A DNA stretch of 54,882 nucleotides from Lachnospiraceae bacterium (GCA_017526745.1 JAFXQX010000035.1:1-54882); one strand, 5' to 3'; shown: positions 8,650 to 16,781, numbered from the stretch's first letter. Made by a program: numbers and translations. The notes: generated by a model from the letters alone, not told the origin.

Positions 8650-8665
8650 AAAGGACGTGGAGAAA

Positions 8666-10162
8666 ATGGGTGAAGTCATTCTTGAAATGAAAAAAATCGA
8701 TAAGAGCTTTCCCGGCGTTCACGCTCTTAACAATGTTGATTTTGAAGTAAAGCGCGGTGAAGTTCATGCCCTTATGGGAGAGAACGGTGCCGGAAAATCA
8801 ACACTTATGAAAGTTCTTACCGGTATTTATACAAAGGACTCCGGAACGATCATATATGAAGGCAAAGAGGTTGAGTTCCACAGCACAAGGGAAGCTCAGG
8901 ATGCCGGAATAGTCATCGTTCATCAGGAACTTAACATGGTGGGACATCTTACTGTCGCACAGAACATCTTTATCGGACGTGAGTTCAAAAAAGGTATCCG
9001 TATCGATGATAAGAAGATGAATGAAGAAGCGAAAAAGCTCTTCGACAGACTCAACATCGATATCGATCCTACGATGACGATGAGCGATCTTACGGTCGGA
9101 AAACAGCAGATGTGCGAGATCGCAAAAGCGATATCCCATGATGCCAAAGTCATCGTATTCGATGAACCGTCAGCTGCCCTTACGGAGGCGGAGATAGAAG
9201 ACCTGTTCAAGATCATCAGGGATCTTAGAGAACAGCAGATGGGTATCGTATATATCTCTCACCGTATGGATGAGATCAAGGTCATCACGGACAGAGTTAC
9301 GGTAATGCGGGACGGATGCTACGTCGGAACGCTCATCACCGAGGAGTCCACGAAGGACGATATCGTCAACATGATGGTCGGCCGTGTCATTTACGAAGAA
9401 CCCAAGACACAGAGCCAGGTTGCAAAGGATGCTCCGGTCGTTCTGAAGGTTGAACACTTAAATGCAGGCAGAATGGTTCAGGATATCTCATTCGAACTGC
9501 ACAAAGGTGAGATCCTGGGATTTTCGGGCCTTATGGGTGCGGGAAGAACAGAGACCGCAAGGGCGATATTCGGTGCCGATCCCAAAGAGAGCGGCGAGAT
9601 ATATGTCAACGGGCAGCCCGTTACGATAAACAGTCCCGAAGATGCAGTCAGGGCAGGTATCGGATATCTGTCAGAGGACCGCAAGAGATTCGGAATAGTA
9701 GTCCAGAAGACTGTTGCCGAAAACACGACCATGGCTGATCTTCCGAACTACATGAAAGGTCTGTTCATAGATAAAAAGAAAGAAAGAGAAGTCGCCAAGA
9801 AGTTTGTGGATTCCCTTGCCACCAAGACTCCGAGTGTTGATCAGATGGTCATCAATCTTTCGGGCGGTAATCAGCAGAAGGTCGTCATCGCCAAGTGGCT
9901 GTGCAAGAACTGTGACATCCTCATTTTCGACGAGCCTACGCGAGGCATAGATGTCGGAGCCAAGAACGAGATCTACAAGCTTATGAACAAACTTGCGTCA
10001 GAAGGAAAATCGATCATAATGATCTCTTCCGAAATGACGGAGATACTTCGAATGAGTGACCGCGTTGTCGTCATGTGCGAAGGAAGAAAGACCGGAGAGC
10101 TCATGATCGAAGATACCACGCAGGAAAAGATAATGAATCTTGCTACGAGAGATATTAACTAG
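8666..10162 (+). CDS. Sugar ABC transporter ATP-binding protein with two ABC domains (RbsA family)
   Basis: A 498-residue double ATPase powering the importer. Domain 1 (about residues 5-235) has Walker A GENGAGKST, signature LTVGKQQ and Walker B VIVFDEPSAAL. Domain 2 (about 255-495) has a degenerate Walker A GLMGAGRTE, but an intact signature LSGGNQQKV and Walker B ILIFDEPTRGID. This asymmetry is normal for RbsA, MglA and XylG. ATG 8666 is chosen over GTG 8657, which overlaps the purine-rich ribosome site. It lies between the two permease genes. The sugar cannot be read from the ATPase. Confidence 0.92.
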   Translation: MGEVILEMKKIDKSFPGVHALNNVDFEVKRGEVHALMGENGAGKSTLMKVLTGIYTKDSGTIIYEGKEVEFHSTREAQDAGIVIVHQELNMVGHLTVAQNIFIGREFKKGIRIDDKKMNEEAKKLFDRLNIDIDPTMTMSDLTVGKQQMCEIAKAISHDAKVIVFDEPSAALTEAEIEDLFKIIRDLREQQMGIVYISHRMDEIKVITDRVTVMRDGCYVGTLITEESTKDDIVNMMVGRVIYEEPKTQSQVAKDAPVVLKVEHLNAGRMVQDISFELHKGEILGFSGLMGAGRTETARAIFGADPKESGEIYVNGQPVTINSPEDAVRAGIGYLSEDRKRFGIVVQKTVAENTTMADLPNYMKGLFIDKKKEREVAKKFVDSLATKTPSVDQMVINLSGGNQQKVVIAKWLCKNCDILIFDEPTRGIDVGAKNEIYKLMNKLASEGKSIIMISSEMTEILRMSDRVVVMCEGRKTGELMIEDTTQEKIMNLATRDIN

Positions 10163-10172
10163 GAGGAAGAGC

Positions 10173-11156
10173 ATGGAAAAGAAAAAAGTGCCTGCAAAGA
10201 TATTTAAGCAGGAAGTGATAGTATTCCTGGTCGTCATAGCATTGCTGATATTCTTCTGCGTGGCAAGCCCGGATTTCAGGAAGTACACAACGATCCTTAC
10301 CATCATGGATTACTCGTACTACATCGTTCTGATGGCAATCGGAGTTGCATTCCCTCTGATCACCGGAGGCGTAGACCTGTCGATAGGTACCGGTCTTGTA
10401 TGTTACTCACTTGCCGGCGGATATCTGATCATGTTCAAGGGATGGCCGACGGGCCTTGCGATGATAGTATCGATACTGTTTGGCCTGGCGATCGGAACAC
10501 TGAACGGAATACTGATAGGCGTTATGGACCTGCCGCCGTTTCTCGGAACACTTTGTACGTGCATGATAACAAGAGGTCTTGGTTCCATCTGTTCCAAGAA
10601 CACCGGGATCTCATGGCCCACAACGGGACAGCCTGGAAGCTGGTTCCGCAGCATTTTCAAGTATGAGACGGCAGGCGGAACGAAGATTCCCCTCGGATTT
10701 CTCTGGGTGCTGCTGCTTGCGATCATCATGCACTTTGTGCTCAACCACACAAAGATCGGCCGTTACACGATCGCCATAGGAAGTAATAAAGAGGCGGCGA
10801 TCCTGTCGGGGATCAATGTCAAGTTCTACCATATAATGGCATACACGATCTCAGGCCTGTTTGCAGCTCTTGCCTCCATAGCATATTCGGCAGTTTTCAA
10901 GACGGTGCTTCCGGGTACCGGAGCGGGTTTCGAACTTGAAGCTATCGGCGGAGCGATCATAGGCGGTGTATCGGCAACAGGAGGAGCCGGTTCCATCATA
11001 GGAACGTTCATAGGTGTATTTGTCATATGCCTGTTAAAGACCGGACTTCCCTTCATAGGACTTCAGGCCAACTGGCAGCAGATCGTTACGGGACTCGTTC
11101 TTATCGGATCGGTCATGGTGGATATCATCAAGAAGAAAAGAGAAGCAAAGAAGTAA
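10173..11156 (+). CDS. Sugar ABC transporter permease 2 (RbsC family)
   Basis: A 327-residue partner of the first permease. The start ATG 10173 follows AGGAGG at 10161-10166, which overlaps the stop of the ATPase gene. Motifs match permease 1: GVAFPLITGGVDLSIG, DLPPFLGTLCTCMITRG, YTIAIGSNKEAAILSGI and GGVSATGGAGSIIGT. Both carry an inserted segment after the fourth helix (SWPQAAKGGWFRSL in permease 1, SWPTTGQPGSWFRSIF here), which suggests an old duplication forming a dedicated heterodimer. The 82 bases before the next gene have no strong promoter that I can see. Confidence 0.9.
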   Translation: MEKKKVPAKIFKQEVIVFLVVIALLIFFCVASPDFRKYTTILTIMDYSYYIVLMAIGVAFPLITGGVDLSIGTGLVCYSLAGGYLIMFKGWPTGLAMIVSILFGLAIGTLNGILIGVMDLPPFLGTLCTCMITRGLGSICSKNTGISWPTTGQPGSWFRSIFKYETAGGTKIPLGFLWVLLLAIIMHFVLNHTKIGRYTIAIGSNKEAAILSGINVKFYHIMAYTISGLFAALASIAYSAVFKTVLPGTGAGFELEAIGGAIIGGVSATGGAGSIIGTFIGVFVICLLKTGLPFIGLQANWQQIVTGLVLIGSVMVDIIKKKREAKK

Positions 11157-11238
11157 AGAACCTACAACACTACATAAGATGTGTACTGCATGGCAGTTCA
11201 TATAAAATGGGAAATTCCAAATTAAAAGGAGGAACAAA

Positions 11239-12417
11239 ATGAAGAAAAAGGTATTGGCAACAATCGTAAGCGCAGCAATGGTTGCAACACTCCTTGCAGG
11301 ATGTTCAGGTGCAGCAGCACCCGCGGCTCCCGCAGCAGAAGCAGCTCCCGCTGCAACAGAAGAAGCAGCTCCCGCTGAGGAAGCTCCCGCTGAAGAAGCA
11401 GCTCCTGCAGCTGATGCAGCAGCAGGCGATCTCGATTTCAAGATCGTTGTAAAGAGTTTCCAGTCATCATACTGGCAGGCAGCAGTTCAGGGCGTTAACC
11501 AGGCAGCAGAAGAACTCGGAGTAAAGGTTGAGTGTAACGGACCTAATGCTGAGTCAGATATCGCAGATCAGGTTAACATGCTTACAAACTACATCAACGG
11601 CGCTCCCAGCGGAATCGGCCTTGCAGCTTGTGACCAGAGTGCATGTCTTGATGCTCTCCAGATGGCTAAGGACGCAGGTATCCCTGTAGTATGCTTTGAC
11701 TCAGGATGCCCCGATGCTCCCGAAGGATCAGTTCTTTCAACGATCGCTACAGATAACTATGGCGCAGGCGCAACAGCAGCTGAGAACCTTTACGCAGCAC
11801 TTAAGGATTCCATCGCAAGCGCTACAGCTCCCGTAAGGATCGGCGAAGTTAACCAGGAGTCAACATCAGAATCCATCACACAGCGTGGTCTTGGTTTCAT
11901 CGACAAGTTCTCAGAGCTTGCATCAGCTGACGGCAAGAAGGTTGCAGTCGTAGGTAACGAATTCTATGTAAACGGAGCTAAGGACAAGGGCGACGAGGCT
12001 TCAGCAGACATCATCATCGAAGTAGCAGTTCCCGCTCAGACAACAGTTGAGCTTTGCGCAACAGAGGCTTCAGCTATCATGAACAAGTCTGACGTTCTCG
12101 GAATCTTCGGTTCAAACCAGGTTGCAGCAGAAGGTATCCTTTCAGCTAACGAGAACCTTAACAAGCTTGGAACAGAAGCTGGCAAGGACATCCTTGCAGC
12201 AGGTTTCGATGCAGGTACAGTAATCAAGCAGGCTATCAAGGACGGCAAGATGTTCGGTGCTGTTACACAGTCTCCTCTTGCAATGGGTAAGACAACTGTT
12301 GAGACCCTTTACAAGATCGCTAACGGCGAGACAGTTTCCGATATCGCTACAGACGGTTACTGGTATGACAACTCCAACATGGATGCTCCGGACATCGCTC
12401 CGAACCTTTACGACTAA
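11239..12417 (+). CDS. Sugar ABC transporter substrate-binding lipoprotein (RbsB family)
   Basis: A 392-residue secreted solute-binding protein. The signal peptide ends in the lipobox LLAGC with the lipidated Cys at residue 22. A tether rich in Ala, Pro and Glu spans about residues 24-62, followed by a two-lobed type I periplasmic-binding fold (FKIVVKSFQSSYWQAAVQG, IGLAACDQSACLDAL, TIATDNYGAGATAAE, LAAGFDAGTVIKQ). AAAAGGAGG lies 6 bases from ATG 11239. Codon use is strikingly restricted (Ala GCA/GCT, Pro CCC/CCT, Arg nearly absent), as expected for a very highly made protein. Stacked hairpins follow the stop. The bound sugar is not evident; the operon suggests a deoxy-sugar, ketose or polyol. 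Confidence 0.93.
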   Translation: MKKKVLATIVSAAMVATLLAGCSGAAAPAAPAAEAAPAATEEAAPAEEAPAEEAAPAADAAAGDLDFKIVVKSFQSSYWQAAVQGVNQAAEELGVKVECNGPNAESDIADQVNMLTNYINGAPSGIGLAACDQSACLDALQMAKDAGIPVVCFDSGCPDAPEGSVLSTIATDNYGAGATAAENLYAALKDSIASATAPVRIGEVNQESTSESITQRGLGFIDKFSELASADGKKVAVVGNEFYVNGAKDKGDEASADIIIEVAVPAQTTVELCATEASAIMNKSDVLGIFGSNQVAAEGILSANENLNKLGTEAGKDILAAGFDAGTVIKQAIKDGKMFGAVTQSPLAMGKTTVETLYKIANGETVSDIATDGYWYDNSNMDAPDIAPNLYD

Positions 12418-12419
12418 AC

Positions 12420-12479
12420 ATTCTCAATGGACAACCGAAAACCGTGCTTGCATGAGTTTTCGGTTGGACATTTGAGAAT
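12420..12479 (+). terminator. Long imperfect hairpin after the binding-protein gene
   Basis: Arms ATTCTCAA (12420-12427) plus CAACCGAAAAC (12432-12442) pair with GTTTTCGGTTG (12456-12466) plus TTGAGAAT (12472-12479). It begins two bases after the stop codon. There is no T-run behind it, so it looks more like a 3'-end stabiliser or partial terminator than a strong intrinsic terminator. Such hairpins often keep the binding-protein mRNA more abundant than the rest of the operon. Confidence 0.5.
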
Positions 12480-12483
12480 TAAA

Positions 12484-12526
12484 CGAATATGAGCAAAAAG
12501 CACGTAGTGCGATTTGCGAATATTCG
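12484..12526 (+). repeat. Nested hairpin with a GCAC-GTA-GTGC core
   Basis: Three paired tiers are visible: CGAATAT with ATATTCG, GCAAA with TTTGC, and GCAC with GTGC around a GTA loop, joined by small symmetric internal loops (GA/GA and AA/GA). The regular design is unlikely to be chance. The core resembles that of the next hairpin. Function is unknown; an RNA structure or a dispersed repeat are both possible. Confidence 0.55.
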
Positions 12527-12529
12527 TCA

Positions 12530-12563
12530 GCGATTGCGGGAGTACGAAGTGCGAAGCAATCGC
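12530..12563 (+). repeat. Second related hairpin (GCGATTGC arms)
   Basis: GCGATTGC (12530-12537) pairs with GCAATCGC (12556-12563). The enclosed sequence holds GTACGAAGTGCGA, close to the GCACGTAGTGCGA of the hairpin just upstream, while the outer arms differ completely. That pattern of conserved core and variable arms suggests a repeat family. Confidence 0.5.
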
Positions 12564-12589
12564 GGTTTAGGAGAAAATAACTCATATTT

Positions 12590-12595
12590 TATAAT
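12590..12595 (+). promoter_or_regulatory. Possible -10 box upstream of the mutarotase gene
   Basis: A perfect TATAAT stands 64 bases before the gene at 12660. The matching -35 region (TTAGGA) is poor, so a separate promoter for the second half of the locus is possible but not certain. Confidence 0.35.
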
Positions 12596-12609
12596 GTAAG
12601 ACAGGGGGA

Positions 12610-12637
12610 GGGACTGGATAATCCGGTCCCTTTCTCT
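12610..12637 (+). terminator. Terminator-like or attenuator hairpin before the mutarotase gene
   Basis: GGGACTGGA pairs with TCCGGTCCC (9 pairs with one G-T, TAA loop), followed by TTTCTCT. It lies between the possible -10 box and the ribosome binding site AGGAGG, so it may reduce or condition read-through into the downstream genes. Confidence 0.45.
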
Positions 12638-12659
12638 GAATCTGGGCAGGAGGTATATA

Positions 12660-13121
12660 ATGTTAAAAGGAATCCCTTATCAGATATCACCGGAGCTTCT
12701 GAAGGTCCTTGATGAAATGGGACATACGGATGAGCTTGTTATCGCAGACGGAAACTTTCCCGGGTCTACCATGGGAAAGAAAGTCATCAGGGCTGACGGA
12801 CTCGGAGTGCCTGAACTTCTCGATGCGATACTGAAGCTGTTCCCTCTTGATACTTATCCGAACTCTAAAGGTGAAGATGATCCGCCGTGCACACTTATGG
12901 CTCTTGAGCCCGGGGATGTCGGCAAAGTTGCCACCCCTATCTGGGACGAGTACAAATCCATCGTTGCTAAATACGATGAAAGAGGAGACAAGGCTTTCCA
13001 GGAGATCAATAAATGGAAGTTCTATGACCAGACAAGAGAGAAAGCCTCGGTGATAGTTCAGACGACCGAGACGGCAATATACGCCAATATCATTCTCAGA
13101 AAAGGCGTTGTGATCGAATGA
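12660..13121 (+). CDS. RbsD/FucU-family sugar mutarotase
   Basis: A 153-residue protein of FucU type, which speeds exchange between alpha and beta sugar anomers in the cytoplasm. The N-terminus (MLKGIPYQISPELLKVLDEMGHTDELVIADGNFP in shorter parts: ISPELLKVLDEMGH, IADGNFP) carries the conserved His and Asp of the family, and the C-terminal FYDQTREKASVIVQTTETAIYANI is also typical. AGGAGG lies seven bases before ATG 12660. FucU members act on L-fucose; RbsD acts on ribose. The fuculose-phosphate-type aldolase three genes on favours a fucose-like or similar sugar, but that is inference. Confidence 0.88.
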   Translation: MLKGIPYQISPELLKVLDEMGHTDELVIADGNFPGSTMGKKVIRADGLGVPELLDAILKLFPLDTYPNSKGEDDPPCTLMALEPGDVGKVATPIWDEYKSIVAKYDERGDKAFQEINKWKFYDQTREKASVIVQTTETAIYANIILRKGVVIE

Positions 13122-13143
13122 TCCCCAAAAGCGGAGGAAATGT

Positions 13144-13581
13144 ATGCTCGATAATATTGAACTGATGTTTACGGACTTAGAGCTCATGCTCAGGAAGCTG
13201 AAAAAGCTCTCATATGAGGAAAACATGAAACGATTCCAAAACGAACAGGGTCATTTTATCGATGAAATGATAAACCATGTAAAAGGATCCGAAGACCCGG
13301 ATGCGGCAGCAGCCGAAGTTGCGCAAGAGTTTTCCGAGGGGGTATTTTCGGCCTTTTCGCAAAAAGGCAGGATGAACGGAAGAAAACAGGCAGATCTTAA
13401 TTTCTTTATGATCTACTATGTTTTTCCGGCCATACTGCTTACAAATGAGGACTGTTCCGAAAAACTGTGTGATGGCATAAGAGATGCATGGAATGCCAGG
13501 TTCACCGGAACAAACATCAACTATACAACGTATGACAAGTTGTATTCATCATTCAGGAACAAGATATTCGGCATTTTCTGA
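13144..13581 (+). CDS. Conserved-looking hypothetical protein
   Basis: A 145-residue protein that I do not recognise. The N-terminal half is charged and helical (DLELMLRKLKKLSYEENMKRF); the second half has a hydrophobic patch (LNFFMIYYVFPAILL) and two cysteines. No signal peptide or convincing membrane span is present. GGAGG precedes ATG 13144 and the gene lies 22 bases after the mutarotase and 27 bases before the rhamnulokinase, so it is certainly part of the operon. The composition and ribosome site make it a genuine gene, but the role is unknown; a small regulator or enzyme partner is possible. Confidence 0.7.
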   Translation: MLDNIELMFTDLELMLRKLKKLSYEENMKRFQNEQGHFIDEMINHVKGSEDPDAAAAEVAQEFSEGVFSAFSQKGRMNGRKQADLNFFMIYYVFPAILLTNEDCSEKLCDGIRDAWNARFTGTNINYTTYDKLYSSFRNKIFGIF

Positions 13582-13608
13582 GCATCGGGGAATGCGAAAG
13601 GAGCCTAA

Positions 13609-15015
13609 TTGGAGACAAAGTATTTCCTGGCCGTTGATATAGGCGCATCAAGCGGACGCCATATACTCGGCCACCTTCAGGATAATAAGATCTGTCTGGA
13701 AGAAGTGTACAGATTTGACAACAAAATGACCGAGGACAACGATCACCTCATATGGGATGTTGACAGATTATTCGATGAGATCATCACCGGAATGAGGAAG
13801 TGCAAAGAGACGGGCCGGATCCCGGTCAGTGTCGGTGTAGACACGTGGGGTGTTGATTATGCACTGCTGGATGATCATGACAGACTCTGCTGGCCGGTGT
13901 TCGGATACCGTGATCACAGGACCGAAGGTATGGACGAAGAGGTATACAAGGTCATTCCGGAGCAGGAACTGTATGAAAGAGTGGGCATACAGAAAGCGAT
14001 CTACAATACGATCTTCCAGCTGTATGCGGACAAGCTCAAAACCCCGGAAAGACTGGCCGGTGCACACAGCCTTCTGATGGTGCCCGACTATTTTCACTTC
14101 TTATTATCAGGAAAGAAAACATGTGAGTATACCGAGGCATCTACAAGCGCGCTTCTTGATCCGGTAACAAAAGACTGGGATCGTGAACTTATCAAGAGAC
14201 TGGAACTGCCGGTAAGGATATTCCAGGATATCAGCATGCCCGGAACGTGTCTGGGAGGCCTGACGGATGAGGTGGCCCAAAAGGTCGGATACAACTGCGA
14301 TGTTGTCCTGCCTCCTTCGCATGATACGGCAAGTGCGGTCCTGGCGGTTCCGTCAAATGAAGAAAATACATGCTATATATCATCGGGAACATGGTCGCTT
14401 ATGGGAGTGGAACTGGATAAGCCCGACTGCACACATAAGAGTTGCGAAGCGTATCTTACAAACGAAGGCGGCTACGGCGGGGTGATCACGTACCTTACGA
14501 ATATCATGGGACTGTGGATGATACAGTCGGTAAGAAACAAACTTGCCCCTGATATGAGCTACGGCACACTTTGTGAACTTGCCTCCAGGGAAACGATCAA
14601 AAGCGTTGTCGACTGTCAGGATCCGGCGTTTCTGGCACCGGATGATATGGCAGAGGCGGTCAGGGATCATTGCCGCAAAAGCGGACAGATTGTACCGGAT
14701 ACACTTCCGGAGCTTGCGGCAGTGATATACAATAGTCTTGCAAAATGCTATGCCGACAAGCTGGCTCTTATCGAGAGCATAACAGGCGTGCATTATGATA
14801 AGATAAACATCATAGGCGGAGGGTCCAATGCGGATTATCTTAATAATCTTACCGCCGCAAGGACCGGCAGAACTGTCATTGCAGGTCCTTCGGAGGCTAC
14901 GGCTCTCGGAAACATTCTGACACAGATGATAAGGCATGGCGATTTTAAGGACGTATCGGATGCAAGGCAGTGCATCAGAAGGTCGTTTACGGTAAGAACG
15001 TTTGATCCGCAATAG
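13609..15015 (+). CDS. rhaB: Rhamnulokinase-like FGGY kinase
   Basis: A 468-residue FGGY kinase. The N-terminal motif FLAVDIGASSGRHILG and the stretch VGVDTWGVDYALLDD are characteristic of rhamnulokinase, as are PSHDTASAVLAVP, YISSGTWSLMGVEL and the C-terminal IIGGGSNADYLNNLTAARTG. It phosphorylates a 2-ketose at O1. The start is TTG 13609, five bases after AAAGGAG (13597-13603). Next to a class II aldolase it should make the ketose 1-phosphate that the aldolase splits. Rhamnose isomerase is not in the window, so the ketose may come from a distant isomerase, from the GatD-like dehydrogenase, or directly from import. Confidence 0.88.
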   Translation: METKYFLAVDIGASSGRHILGHLQDNKICLEEVYRFDNKMTEDNDHLIWDVDRLFDEIITGMRKCKETGRIPVSVGVDTWGVDYALLDDHDRLCWPVFGYRDHRTEGMDEEVYKVIPEQELYERVGIQKAIYNTIFQLYADKLKTPERLAGAHSLLMVPDYFHFLLSGKKTCEYTEASTSALLDPVTKDWDRELIKRLELPVRIFQDISMPGTCLGGLTDEVAQKVGYNCDVVLPPSHDTASAVLAVPSNEENTCYISSGTWSLMGVELDKPDCTHKSCEAYLTNEGGYGGVITYLTNIMGLWMIQSVRNKLAPDMSYGTLCELASRETIKSVVDCQDPAFLAPDDMAEAVRDHCRKSGQIVPDTLPELAAVIYNSLAKCYADKLALIESITGVHYDKINIIGGGSNADYLNNLTAARTGRTVIAGPSEATALGNILTQMIRHGDFKDVSDARQCIRRSFTVRTFDPQ

Positions 15016-15041
15016 ATCAAGTCCGATCAAAGGAGAAGAAA

Positions 15042-15764
15042 ATGGCAATGGATGAAAAAGAGATCAAAGAACTGTTATGTGACATCGGAAGAAGGATATA
15101 CGGCCGAAATATGGTTGCCGCCAATGACGGTAATTTTTCGGTAAAGCTTAACGACCATGAGTTTTTATGTACGCCCACCGGCGTTTCAAAAGGATTCATG
15201 ACTCCAGATTATATATGCAGGGTGGATGAGATGGGAAATGTCCTTGAAGCAAACGGATCATTTCGTCCGTCAAGCGAGATCAAGATGCATATGAGGGTTT
15301 ATGCAAAAAGACCCGATGTAGGTGCTGTGGTTCATGCCCACCCCAATTTTGCCACAAGCTTTGCAATAGCGGGAGAGCCTTTGAACTTGCCGATCATGCC
15401 GGAAGCCGTGATCACTCTCGGCTGTGTTCCGCTTACACCTTACGGAACGCCGTCGACCCCCGAGATCCCGGATGCCATTGAACCCTATCTTGATGATTTT
15501 GACGCTGTCCTTCTTGAAAATCACGGGGCTCTTACGTGGGCGCATGATCTGTTGTCCGCATACATGAAGATGGAATCCCTTGAGTTTTATGCAGAGCTCC
15601 TGTACAAGTCAAAAATGATAGGAACGCCCACGGAATTCACAAAAGAGCAGATATCCCGTCTTGTAGAGATCAGACACAAAATGGGTATAAAAGGAAAATA
15701 TCCTGCTGACAGACAGAAAGAAAACTGTTATAAATGTAAGAAGTGTTTCTGGAAGGACCTCTGA
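15042..15764 (+). CDS. fucA: Class II aldolase, L-fuculose-phosphate aldolase type
   Basis: A 240-residue zinc aldolase that would split a ketose 1-phosphate into dihydroxyacetone phosphate and a short aldehyde. Key residues are Glu79 (SSEIKMH), His98 and His100 (VHAHPN) and His161 (ENHGAL), which match the spacing of Glu73, His92, His94 and His155 of E. coli FucA with a constant offset of six. An unusual C-terminal tail carries three clustered cysteines (CYKCKKC). ATG 15042 follows AAAGGAG. Fuculose, rhamnulose, ribulose or xylulose 1-phosphate are all possible substrates; pairing with a RhaB-like kinase leaves this open. Confidence 0.88.
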   Translation: MAMDEKEIKELLCDIGRRIYGRNMVAANDGNFSVKLNDHEFLCTPTGVSKGFMTPDYICRVDEMGNVLEANGSFRPSSEIKMHMRVYAKRPDVGAVVHAHPNFATSFAIAGEPLNLPIMPEAVITLGCVPLTPYGTPSTPEIPDAIEPYLDDFDAVLLENHGALTWAHDLLSAYMKMESLEFYAELLYKSKMIGTPTEFTKEQISRLVEIRHKMGIKGKYPADRQKENCYKCKKCFWKDL

Positions 15765-15774
15765 AATAAAACAA

Positions 15775-16713
15775 ATGGATTTCTGGATAGTACAACAGCA
15801 GATGATCATAATCTTCATATTGATCCTGATAGGAGTGTTTCTGTTTAAAAAGAAGCACCTGTCAAACGATTCGGCAAGACAGCTGTCGTGGATCATTGTG
15901 AACGTGACGAACCCTATCACACTTTTATGTGCGGCGATCTCTGAAGAGGATAAAGTCGGCGTAAAAGAGATAGGGGTCGCTTTTTTGTGCTTTGTGGTAA
16001 TGTTTGCGATACTGATACCCCTGGCATATCTGATCCCTGTAGTTCTCGGCGTTGAAAGGTCAAGACGGTATGCGTACAGGATGCTGGCGATCTTCGGAAA
16101 TGTCGGATTTATCGGTATTCCCTTTTCGGCTGCGGTGCTCGGACCCGAATCGCTGATATTCGTCTCCGTGTGCGGACTGACATTCAATCTGGTCGTATAC
16201 ACGTATGGTGTGGAATCCCTTAAGGCAGTGGCCGCAAAGCAGCATCCCGAAACAGAGCAGGAAGGACGTTCCTTAAAGAGCCTTATCAATTCCGGAACGG
16301 TACTTGCCGTGGTAACGATAGTAGTTTACCTTGCGGATATAAAGCTTCCCGAATTCGGTATTTCGACATTGAAGTATATCGGAAACTGCACGACATTTCT
16401 GTCCATGGTCGTTCTCGGTGTTTCCGTTGCGCAGATGGTACCGAAGGAAGTGTTCTCGAGATGGCGACTTTACGTGTTTGTGGTGATCCGTCAGATCTTC
16501 GTTCCGATAATGTTCATTTTCCTGCTGAGGCCGTTTCTTACCAATGCGCTGATACTGCATACAGTGGTGGTGATGGTGGCAATGCCCGCCGGAAACATGC
16601 CGTTGATGCTGGCCAGGCAGTTCGGGGCAGATGAAGACATGATCTCAGCCGGCATAATCATGACGACGGTCGCTTCGATCATCACTATCCCTGCCGTCAT
16701 GTATTTCCTGTAG
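15775..16713 (+). CDS. AEC-family (auxin efflux carrier-like) transporter
   Basis: A 312-residue membrane protein with about ten hydrophobic segments. The AEC pattern is seen in the two similar halves, with the internal motifs GNVGFIGIPFSAAVLG and NMPLMLARQFGADEDM and an Asn/Pro-rich NVTNPITLL. AEC proteins move small organic anions or related metabolites across the inner membrane. ATG 15775 comes 10 bases after the aldolase stop; the only purine-rich site lies inside the aldolase end, so translation is probably coupled. As last gene of the locus it may export a product such as lactate or another acid (inference). Confidence 0.82.
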   Translation: MDFWIVQQQMIIIFILILIGVFLFKKKHLSNDSARQLSWIIVNVTNPITLLCAAISEEDKVGVKEIGVAFLCFVVMFAILIPLAYLIPVVLGVERSRRYAYRMLAIFGNVGFIGIPFSAAVLGPESLIFVSVCGLTFNLVVYTYGVESLKAVAAKQHPETEQEGRSLKSLINSGTVLAVVTIVVYLADIKLPEFGISTLKYIGNCTTFLSMVVLGVSVAQMVPKEVFSRWRLYVFVVIRQIFVPIMFIFLLRPFLTNALILHTVVVMVAMPAGNMPLMLARQFGADEDMISAGIIMTTVASIITIPAVMYFL

Positions 16714-16743
16714 CCGTATAGCATTTATATTTTACAAGTAGAA

Positions 16744-16781
16744 GATCGCAAGCGATTTTACCGCTTTTGCGGTCTTTTTTT
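16744..16781 (+). terminator. Rho-independent terminator of the sugar locus
   Basis: GATCGCAA-GCG pairs with CGC-TTTTGCGGTC (one G-T pair), followed by seven or more T residues. It lies 30 bases after the transporter stop and closes the long + strand run. Confidence 0.85.
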
